This document shows, in pieces, positions 9,257 through 16,334 of a stretch of 17,326 nucleotides of DNA (its first letter is position 1; each line of letters opens with the position of its first letter). Origin of the DNA: Tieghemiomyces parasiticus (taxonomy: Eukaryota > Kickxellomycota > Dimargaritomycetes > Dimargaritales > Dimargaritaceae). A program made the translations under genes and the position numbers. The notes under the pieces were generated by a model that was not told the DNA's origin, ran no database searches, and saw only the letters and a program-made list of their open reading frames with translations. The stretch lies in assembly GCA_027575765.1 (NCBI GenBank), contig JANBPT010000980.1:1-17326 (forward strand), in the 5' to 3' direction.

Positions 9257-9455
9257 AATGTCATGGGAAATCCTGCTGCCTATTGGTGGGGGGTTGGCCG
9301 GATCTGCGTTCTATAGGTGTAGGGATTTTCCCATGTCTTTTGGAGATGCATTTGCATTCCCTGGTGGGGTTAACAATGCATTAGCGTGTCTGGGTAGTTG
9401 TGCTTACCCACCAGGAATCTTCAGGAGTCCCAATACTATCTGAGCTCCACAAAAC

Positions 9456-9878
9456 TGTGGTGCTCAGCCCTAGACGGGAGGTCTTTGGTTGGGCCATACA
9501 CAACAATGGTCTGGGCCCAACGGCAATTCAGGGAAAACTTGTCAACAGACGGGATTGTTTACAGAAGTGTCAAAAGTAAATAGTATGGGACAAGTACAGC
9601 GTGATTATTGATATGAAGAATTAAATAAAATAAAATAGTTTTACCAAATGAATCCCAGAAAAAATAGAAAAATTAGCTGGCAAGCCCTTGCCTAACTGCG
9701 CGGGCTCACTTTTATACTCGTGTGCGGGGAAGGATCTGCATCCCCCTGCATAACGTGTGTAACCTTAAAACTTTGATCCTAGCTTTCCCCCTAGAAGGGT
9801 TGGCTAGTATTTACGTTTTCCCCATGTTGACGTGCCTGTCAGATACCTTCAAGAGGCAAAGCGGGTGTCGGCACCACA
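9456..9878 (-). mobile_element. Solo LTR, family A copy 1, next to tRNA-Leu
   Basis: 423 bp with perfect 8-bp inverted termini TGTGGTGC/GCACCACA. Sense is taken as minus because TATAAAAG lies on that strand about 170 nt from the 5' end. It differs from copy 2 (11639-12061) at about nine positions by eye. The flanks (AAAC before, GAAG after) do not match, so no target duplication is seen. Its 5' end faces the tRNA-Leu gene across 9 nt. No internal element sequence is attached. Confidence 0.9.
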
Positions 9879-9887
9879 GAAGGTATG

Positions 9888-9971
9888 GGTCAGATGGCCG
9901 AGCGGTCTAAGGCGCTACGTTCAGGTCGTAGTCTACTCTTGTAGGCGTGGGTTCGAATCCCACTCTGACCA
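9888..9971 (+). tRNA. tRNA-Leu (anticodon CAG)
   Basis: 84-nt type II tRNA. Acceptor stem GGTCAGA/TCTGACC is perfect, discriminator A. The anticodon stem encloses loop TTCAGGT (anticodon CAG), followed by a long variable arm and a T-arm with GGTTCGAATCC. A T4 terminator lies at 9977-9980. A family A LTR ends 9 nt upstream. Confidence 0.97.
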
Positions 9972-11555
9972 CATTCTTTTGTAGATTTTTTACTTTTATA
10001 TTTTAAGAAAGGATTTGTAGTGTTTTATGCAAAGTTATGCATTATACAGGAGTTGCTAAGTAGATTTCTGAAGTTGTATTCTTCATACTTTATCCAGTCC
10101 CTTATGCACTACCAACTAGAACTGAAGTCAAGTCCCTTTATCAATGTTTCATATTGTATTGTAGTAAACAGGCCAATCTTACTAAGTGATATCACCTTTG
10201 CTCTGCTTTGTTTACTATTCTCTACACTGACATACATATCAATAAGGCCCCCCTTGCCATATATAAGGCACTTAAGTCATTATTCCTAAAGAACACAGTA
10301 CCTACTAAGTATACTACTTTCAATCTAGAATTGCACTTTCCACAGAGGGGTATATGCACAATGTCATCTTAGGTTCATGTTTAGGACCTGGTAAACTATC
10401 ATATTGAGATGTCAGTTGCCTGTATAGTCCACTTTAATTGGGTTCTTCTTGTAGTATTTCGGTCTGATCAGCTTTGTGGTGATTGGGAACCGCCACATAA
10501 GATTTTCCCAAGGTAAAGTCCAAGTTTACTATTTCAGAACCATAAATTCTGTGATAGTAGAATAGCCTTTTGGTTATGGTATTAGACTTGGGCCTAATAT
10601 CAGCACACCATGGCCTTGACCTGGAGGTCTCCAGGCTGGTCCATCAGTTGAAGAGTTTCTACCCTTTAATAACTCACACTTAGTCACTGCTACACCCCTT
10701 ACTAATATTCTACACTCCTATGCGATTCCCCATCAAGTTACAAACAGGCTTAAGTATAGTATACTAAAGTGCAAGAAAACAAGTCAGCCCAGGCTCAATA
10801 GCCACCATACTGACAAAGCCTCCCTTACTGCCAGCTATGAACATCCAGGAGGCCACATCATGACAGTAAACAACAACAGAGAGCCCTGCAAGAAAAAGCA
10901 TCTCCACACTAGAGATATAGCTGCTCCTTATCATTAACCATTGACCAGACTAGATGACTCATAGTTACTCAGAAAGTCACCACAACTCAACCAATCAACC
11001 CAAGTCCACATTGGAATAGAACACACCATCTGGCTATAAATGCCAACATAAACAGCCAGCTCTATCTAATGTGTTGCATATAAGATAGGAATACTGAATA
11101 TGATAGAAAGTTGAAAACAAGAAGGGGGGTTTTACCCAGGAGAAAATGAGTATGGTAATGGATCCATATGGGGAGGAAAGGAAAGAGAAAGCTAAGTGGT
11201 CAAGGGTGGGCGCCCTCTCTATACCCATGTAGGGGGGGGTGTCAATCCTTAGAGTGTTACTGAGTTGCTGGGAGGCACTGTGGGTGCAGAGGTGGCAGGG
11301 TTCACCCTGGTGCACCACATTAACTTGGGAGATCCCAACCAACCATAGATATCTTCCAGACTGCTTAACAAGATATTCATATTACCTTGGTAACTTTTCC
11401 CTTTTGGGAGTTATTATAATAACAATTTGGTATTGCTCCACATCAGATGACAAGGCCAAGTTCAGAATACCAGTGGCAGCTGGCTTAGAAAAGTATTGTA
11501 TAATGAGTAAAAGTTAAAAAGGCAGGCAGCCCATTTGGTTCTAGCACAAAAATTC
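9972..11555. other. AT-rich, CpG-poor region between tRNA-Leu and tRNA-Arg
   Basis: About 1.6 kb with no supported gene. Only scattered CpGs remain. A TATA-like site at about 11034 sits within a CTGGC/GCCAG dyad and could be part of an unrecognised LTR. Short open frames have no recognisable domain. Confidence 0.5.
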
Positions 11556-11628
11556 TGACCCAGCTCGGGGTCGAACCGAGGACTTTTCCCTCCGGAGGGG
11601 AACGCTCTTTCCACTGAGCTACAGGGCC
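11556..11628 (-). tRNA. tRNA-Arg (anticodon CCG)
   Basis: 73 nt on the minus strand. The anticodon stem TTCCC/GGGAA encloses loop CTCCGGA (anticodon CCG). The T-stem CTCGG/CCGAG encloses TTCGACC, the D-arm is GCTC/GAGC, and the discriminator is A. The acceptor stem GGCCCTG/CTGGGTC has one G-T pair and one T-T mismatch (positions 6-67). A T5 terminator lies just downstream. A family A LTR begins 10 nt upstream. Confidence 0.95.
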
Positions 11629-11638
11629 TTGTGTGATT

Positions 11639-12061
11639 TGTGGTGCCGACACCCAGTTTGCCTCTTGAATGTATCTGACGGGCACGTCAGCATGGGGAAA
11701 ACGTAAACACTAGCCAACCCTTCTAGTGGGAAAGCTAGGATCAAAGTTTTAAGGTTACACACGTTATGCAGGGGGATGCAGATCCTTCCCCGCACACGAG
11801 TATAAAAGTGAGCCCGTGCAGTTAGGCAAGGGCTTGCCAGCTAATTTTTCTATTTTTTCTGGGATTCATTTGGTATAACTATTTTATTTTATTTAATTCT
11901 TCATATCAATAATCACGCTGTACTTGTCCCATACTATTTACTTTTGACACTTCTGTAAACAATCCCGTCTGTTGACAAGTTTTCCCTGAATTGCCGTTGG
12001 GCCCAGACCATTGTTGTGTATGGCCCAACCAAAGACCTCCCGTCTAGGGCTGAGCACCACA
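11639..12061 (+). mobile_element. Solo LTR, family A copy 2, next to tRNA-Arg
   Basis: 423 bp, the same length as copy 1, and inverted relative to it. Termini TGTGGTGC/GCACCACA are intact. Sense features are a TGACG/CGTCA dyad with GGCA between, TATAAAAG at 11801-11808, and then hairpin-forming AGCCC/GGGCT and GGCAAG/CTTGCC. Flanks GATT and CTTT do not match. Its 5' end faces tRNA-Arg across 10 nt. Confidence 0.9.
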
Positions 12062-12185
12062 CTTTTGTGCAAAGCAGAGCACGCTTTTTACCTTTGAGGA
12101 GCTGTAATAGGCCGCACCTATACAGCTGTTTAAAGAGAAGAAAGGAATGAGACTGGGCAACCTTGGGGAGAGGCCCGGAAGAGAC

Positions 12186-12279
12186 GGAGGACCAGCCAGG
12201 TCCTCCACCAATTAGTGTAGATCATCTATTATAGCTATAGTATATAAGCTGGGCCCAAGTATGCAACACAGGGCCCAGC
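12186..12279 (+). promoter_or_regulatory. LTR-like promoter module with two dyads around a TATA box
   Basis: GGAGGACC and GGTCCTCC (12186-12193, 12199-12206) form a perfect 8-bp dyad. TATATAA follows at 12241-12247. Then GCTGGGCCC (12248-12256) and GGGCCCAGC (12271-12279) form a perfect 9-bp stem with a 14-nt loop. The same order is seen in the family D LTR. I could not place the ends of this putative LTR. Confidence 0.45.
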
Positions 12280-13659
12280 AGCTTACTCCCCAATTCCTAT
12301 CCCATAGCACCATCCATTGGAACTATTTTTCTAGTAAAGTCTATTACCAATATTCTCTTAAGCTTGCTTGTTGGTAAACATTTATAGATTTTATTAGAGG
12401 TTTTCTTAGTCAATAGTTAACCTATTGAACTTTGCATTACAGATTTGGACAGCACTGGTCCAACTGTATATTCCTGAATTCTCCACTTCAACCCAGAGGT
12501 TCTTTTGAAGGCGGGACCAGCTTCCAGATACTGGTCCACTTTACAGTTTATGAAGCTTTCACTTTGTTAGGTGTCCTGAAGGTTCTTTACCACTTGATAT
12601 ACCCGCCAGTATGTCTTGTTATGGGGTAATAGCCTTACCATTTGTGAGAATGGCATCTGCAAGGTATCCACTGCTACCCACCCATGTATAGAGGTCCTTC
12701 TATATAGCATGGGAAGTTTCACTGTAGAGCATGGGAAATCCTGCATAGGTTTCCTCACTAGTTATCCTAAGCCTACCCTGGCAGTAGCACTTTAGGTTGC
12801 ATTGCCTTTGATCATATAGCCATGAGTCCAACCTCCTAGAGACATCTAGATGGTTGTCCTATTGTCTAGACTTGTTGCTGACTAATTATGCAACCTATCC
12901 TAGTGTTCTTGAGGTCATGTCCTTGAGAGACCATTGTTCTGTTCCAGCAACCTTTGTCTTGCCACCTGGGATTAAGTGGTAGTAATTGCAGGCCTTATCA
13001 ATGCCATTGTCATTTGGGTATTTACCTTATCATATATATACCCCCTGTGGTGAATTCACCACATTTCCCTCTCCTCCTCTCCCTCTCCCTTGCTCATCCA
13101 TCCTGATGTCTTATTGGTGCTTAGATGGTTACCCAGACCTGTTTATTGTTCCCTGAGGTTCCTTTGAGTCTTGGCATGACTCATCTCCATTTCTCCCATC
13201 TTCTTCAAGCAGGCACAAAGATGAAAGGATTTGATATAGCCATCCTTATTGGCTACATTCCATTAGTAAGCAAGATCTCTATTGTTCTCCTCCTTTTTTA
13301 TCCCATTGCTCTCCTACCATTTTCCACCTCTCCTTTTTTCATATATATATCCCCCTTTCCTTCCCTCCTTTTGATGATCATCAGCTTTATCTTCTCTTAC
13401 TTTCTTCTTTTCCTCATTAAGAATAAAGTTCCCTATCAAAGAACTTAAGGCTTGATCATCACACAGGCCAGTTAGAAGTAAAGATAGTTATTTATTACAC
13501 ACTTAATGAGACAGTCGGTTATGGCTGGTTTGCCACCTTTAAGTATGTGCAGTTGAGGTGATGATGTGAAACCATTTGGTATATCTTAGGCGCAGTAGTC
13601 TGAGACCTTGTCTATGCAAAGTGAGGTCCCAAGTCAAGTCAGCTTTCCTTCCAGAGTTT

Positions 13660-13767
13660 GAAGGCCGCCTTCTTCCTAATTCTCATGAGGGAAGACTGAT
13701 CAGCAGTGGAGGCTTCCACCTTCCATCTGGAAGGCCAGTCCTAAAGAGAGGTGGCCTTCTTTGAAGG
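13660..13767. repeat. Cluster of three short palindromes
   Basis: GAAGGCCGCCTTC (13660-13672), CCTTCCATCTGGAAGG (13719-13734) and CCTTCTTTGAAGG (13755-13767) all use GAAGG/CCTTC half-sites within 108 bp. Confidence 0.7.
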
Positions 13768-13796
13768 GGAGGCTTCCTGGGGGGCGCCATGGTTAC

Positions 13797-13944
13797 AGGA
13801 TCTACATCCCCCTGCACATCACGTGAAACCTTAAACCTCAATCCTACCTTTCCCTCTAGAGGTAATTGGCAGTTGCTTACGCCTTTTGGGTATTGATGTG
13901 CCCACTACATGCCATCAAGAGGTAAAGCCTGTGTTGGCACTACT
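13797..13944 (-). mobile_element. Truncated, decayed family A LTR (copy 4)
   Basis: About 150 bp match the 5' (U3) part of the family A LTRs, for example GGATCT.CATCCCCCTGCA, a stretch matching CCTTAAAACTTTGATCCTA, and ATCAAGAGG.AAAG. The end is degraded from GCACCACA to GCACTACT. The TATA box and the rest are missing, and most CpGs have become TpG or CpA. Its 5' end abuts the family D LTR. Confidence 0.75.
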
Positions 13945-13949
13945 ACAAA

Positions 13950-14285
13950 TGTTGTGGTTAGCCGCGGCTAATCATAAATCAGTTTTATCAATGTCAGCCA
14001 CCAGAGGACAGTAACCAAAGCCTCTGGACGCCCAGGTCAAGTTTATCAATAATCCTGGCTTCCTTTAATCATAAAACGGAAAGCCTACTGTCTATATTGT
14101 AACCAGATGTCAGTTTGACATCCAATAGTCAGTATAAAACAGGCCCAAGTCGGGCCCTATGAATAAATGACAGCTTTATACTGACCTTTTTTGTTTCTAT
14201 AAAATTGCGCCAATTTTCCTTTCTCTTATTTATTTTTCTCATCCAGTCTTACCTTTTCGGGACTTGTCATAGGCTGCACACATCA
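13950..14285 (+). mobile_element. Solo LTR, family D
   Basis: 336 bp running from TGTTGTGG to CACACATCA, flanked by CAAA on both sides (13946-13949 and 14286-14289). It contains a 14-bp palindrome TTAGCCGCGGCTAA (13958-13971) and the dyads CCAGAGG/CCTCTGG and GATGTCA/TGACATC. TATAAAA (14133-14139), a GGCCC-AAGTC-GGGCC hairpin (14142-14156) and AATAAA (14162-14167) follow. Only one copy is in the window, so the boundaries rest on the TG..CA ends and the flanking duplication. Confidence 0.65.
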
Positions 14286-14289
14286 CAAA

Positions 14290-14574
14290 TATTGTGGATT
14301 GGCGCCCACAACTTAATCACCTCCAGATATTATTAGCCCAGCCTTTATCACTAACAGATAAAGGCTGGAAGAGGCTTTGTCATTGACGGTTGTTATTTAG
14401 TTTACATCATACTCAATTAGTATTTAAGATTCAAAGCATGTCCACCAAATAAACTTCAGACTCTTTTCTGATCTTTTAATTAGTGCCGTCTGCACTTGAC
14501 CTACTATTGATCTTTGCACCAACTGCGCTGTCCCCCTGACTGACCAAAAGGGCTGGCCAATTGCCACTCCTCTG
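14290..14574 (+). mobile_element. Family C LTR copy 2, 3'-truncated
   Basis: About 285 bp match 8249-8578 in reverse complement with substitutions throughout. Conserved parts include the GTGG/CCAC start dyad, CAGCCTTTATC/GATAAAGGCTG, an AATAAA, TCCCCCTGACTGA and TTGCCACTC. The start has changed from TGTTGTGG to TATTGTGG, and about the last 40 bp are missing. As in copy 1, the 3' end points at a tRNA-like sequence. Confidence 0.75.
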
Positions 14575-14575
14575 A

Positions 14576-14656
14576 TACTGATATCCAAGTGGATAGAGCA
14601 CGCTACCACAATGCAAACTGTTGTGCCTTGTTAATTGGTGTGGTTGAATTTGGTTA
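14576..14656 (+). pseudogene. Possible degenerate tRNA gene
   Basis: An A-box-like CCAAGTGGATAGAGC (14585-14599) is followed 43 nt later by a B-box-like GGTTGAATTT (14642-14651), a spacing normal for a tRNA. Between them is a CACAA/TTGTG stem around a loop containing TGCAAAC. The acceptor and T-stems do not pair. It lies where a target tRNA should be, just past the 3' end of the family C LTR. Amino-acid identity cannot be assigned. Confidence 0.35.
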
Positions 14657-14947
14657 ATTAAATGGTTTATAAAAGGTATGGCTTCAGGAACAAGGTGTCA
14701 ATTTATTACTAGGCGTGACAGGAACAATATGTATACTAAAGAATAGACTACTGTTGGATGGTGGAGCCTACTGTCAATGGGGTTGTTGACATATTACCAC
14801 CATTGGCAGTAGCTAGCGCAAATGAGCTAAAAGAATACCCTTCCAGTGGCCACATCTGGTGGCCACCGGAGCTAACAAAATATCCAAAATAAATGAACCA
14901 AGCTCAGGTACCTGGCTAATAGGCTAATAGCCCTGGCTTACAACAAA
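14657..14947. other. Spacer with short inverted repeats
   Basis: No gene. It contains CTACTGTCAATGG (14768-14780) and its near reverse complement CCATTGGCAGTAG (14800-14812), and two copies of the palindrome GTGGCCAC (14846-14853, 14859-14866). A TATAAAAGG motif near 14670 has no assigned target. Confidence 0.5.
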
Positions 14948-15361
14948 TGTGGTGCTCAGCCCTGGGCGGAGGTCTTCAGTTGGGCCATATGCAACAATGG
15001 TCTGGGCCCAATGGCAATTTGGGAAGAATATGTCAACAGACAGGATTGTTTACGGGAGTGTCAAAAGTAAATAGTATGGGATGGGTACAGTGTGATTATT
15101 GATACGAAAAATAAAATAAAATAAAGTTTACCAGATGAAATGAAAAATAGAAAAATAGCTGGCAAGCCCTTGCCTAGTTGCACAGGCTCACTTAAATACT
15201 TGTGCGCGGGGAAGGAACTGCATCCCCCTGCATAAAGTGTGTAACTTTAAAAACTTTGATCCTAGCTTTACATCTAGAAGGGTTGGCTAGTGTTTACGTT
15301 TTCCCCGTGCTGACGTGCCCGTCAAATACCTTCAAGAGGCAAAGCGGGTGTCGGCACCACA
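14948..15361 (-). mobile_element. Solo LTR, family A copy 3, next to tRNA-Glu
   Basis: 414 bp with intact TGTGGTGC/GCACCACA termini and a 4-bp CAAA duplication on both sides (14944-14947, 15362-15365). It is clearly more diverged than copies 1 and 2: the TATA box reads TATTTAAG, one TGACG/CGTCA arm is mutated, and several CpGs have become TpG or CpA. Its 5' end faces tRNA-Glu across 10 nt. Confidence 0.9.
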
Positions 15362-15371
15362 CAAAACGTAG

Positions 15372-15443
15372 TCCGAAATGGTCCAGTGGTCAGGATCTCA
15401 CGCTCTCACCGTGATGGCCGGGGTTCAATTCCCCGTTTCGGAG
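15372..15443 (+). tRNA. tRNA-Glu (anticodon CTC)
   Basis: 72-nt cloverleaf. Acceptor stem TCCGAAA/TTTCGGA is perfect, discriminator G. The anticodon stem TCACG/CGTGA encloses loop CTCTCAC (anticodon CTC). The T-stem CGGGG/CCCCG encloses TTCAATT. A T5 terminator lies at 15447-15451. A family A LTR ends 10 nt upstream. Confidence 0.97.
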
Positions 15444-16334
15444 TTATTTTTATTATTCATTGCATATTTACCTTCTACCCTTAACCTTATTATTGAACAG
15501 TGCTTTGAACTGATAATGAAGAGCAAAACTTGGTGATTGGATTCAGTATAGGGTGATCCATTAACATAGTGATAATTGAATCTTTTGCCTACGCCTGTAA
15601 TATTAATAGTTTTTTGATTCTTCTTTACCCAGCTAAACATATACCTTGAAAACTGAGGTCATATCTTTTTATCAAGTGTAACACATAAATAATCAGTCAG
15701 TAAAAATGATCCTAATACACCCTTATATTATGGGAGGTGGGCACAAAATAATGATAGTGAGTGAGTCTCCCGGTCAGTAGCATATCAAGGTGTGATAAAG
15801 CATGTCAATTTTTCACCCATGCTGATTATTTTACATTCACTAATCACTGAGCTGGCAAGTGGTAATTAAAAATCAACTGGTTTATTCCCACCAGCAGTCT
15901 GGTGCAAGTCTTCATCCAACTAATGCTGCAAGTTATGCACATATTGAAGATACCCACCTTTTAGGGGAGGAATTGGTAACTAATGAGATGAATATTTCTG
16001 ATAAAATAAAGCTGGGGGGGTAATTGTAATAAGAAAGAGATGATTCCATAGTGTAGATAACACTTTAGTTGGCAGGTCCTGTACAAGCAGGCTAAGAGTA
16101 CTGATCAGATGTGATCTTACTACCCTGGGGAACTAGAGGTGGAACTAAAGGAAAATGAAGGCAGCAGAAAAACCCAGAGATATGGGAAAGCATACACCAT
16201 AGGGAGAGATACAAAATATGTAAGGTAGATAGTGGAGAGGTGAAGGGCAGACTAAACTAGGCTAGATGGTAGGAAGGGGGAGGAAACTGCGGCAGAATCT
16301 AGATCAGAGAGAAACTATTGGGGTAGGATAGTGG
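15444..16334. other. Region between tRNA-Glu and the LINE ORF, likely including the LINE 3' UTR
   Basis: No supported gene. The left half is AT-rich. From about 16,010 to 16,334 the + strand is purine-rich, so the LINE sense strand is pyrimidine-rich, which would suit a 3' UTR. No unambiguous poly(A) tail or target duplication marks the LINE end. Confidence 0.4.

Larger units (their letters stand above)
8579..9455. other. Decayed repeat region between two solo LTRs
   Basis: AT-rich, CpG-poor DNA with no supported gene. It contains a large imperfect inverted repeat (8907-9108), a 22-bp tandem duplication (9211-9256), and a shorter inverted pair, CATGGGAAATCC near 9262 with GGATTTTCCCATG near 9323. 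These are probably remains of older LTRs. Confidence 0.6.
12062..13796. other. CpG-depleted repeat-derived region without a supported gene
   Basis: About 1.7 kb. Its left part looks like a promoter-bearing LTR (TATATAA at 12241 with a 9-bp dyad after it). Its middle, 12606-13515, contains no CpG at all. Its right part carries several palindromes (13660-13767). The 107-aa open frame near 13125-13448 is hydrophobic because of T-rich composition and has no recognisable domain. Confidence 0.55.

Noticed and set aside
9201..9443. 80-codon open frame beginning with Lys/Ser repeats
   Set aside because: Its N-terminus is the 22-bp tandem duplication read in frame and the rest lies in decayed repeat DNA; no family features.
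8579..9455. Internal coding region of a family A or C retrotransposon
   Set aside because: No gag, protease, RT or integrase motif was found in any frame, and the flanking LTRs belong to different families.
13125..13448. 107-codon open frame with hydrophobic segments, possibly a small membrane protein
   Set aside because: The hydrophobicity reflects T-rich DNA in a CpG-free decayed repeat region; there is no promoter, homology or codon bias.
14294..14310. TGGCGCCC as a retroviral-type primer-binding site after an LTR
   Set aside because: Alignment with 8249-8578 shows it is the loop and arm of the start dyad inside the family C LTR (the other copy reads differently there), and no internal element sequence follows.
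8168..15443. CRISPR array or tRNA-associated integrative element
   Set aside because: There are no regularly spaced repeats, and the tRNA-adjacent repeats have LTR termini, TATA boxes and 4-bp duplications rather than tRNA-fragment attachment sites.
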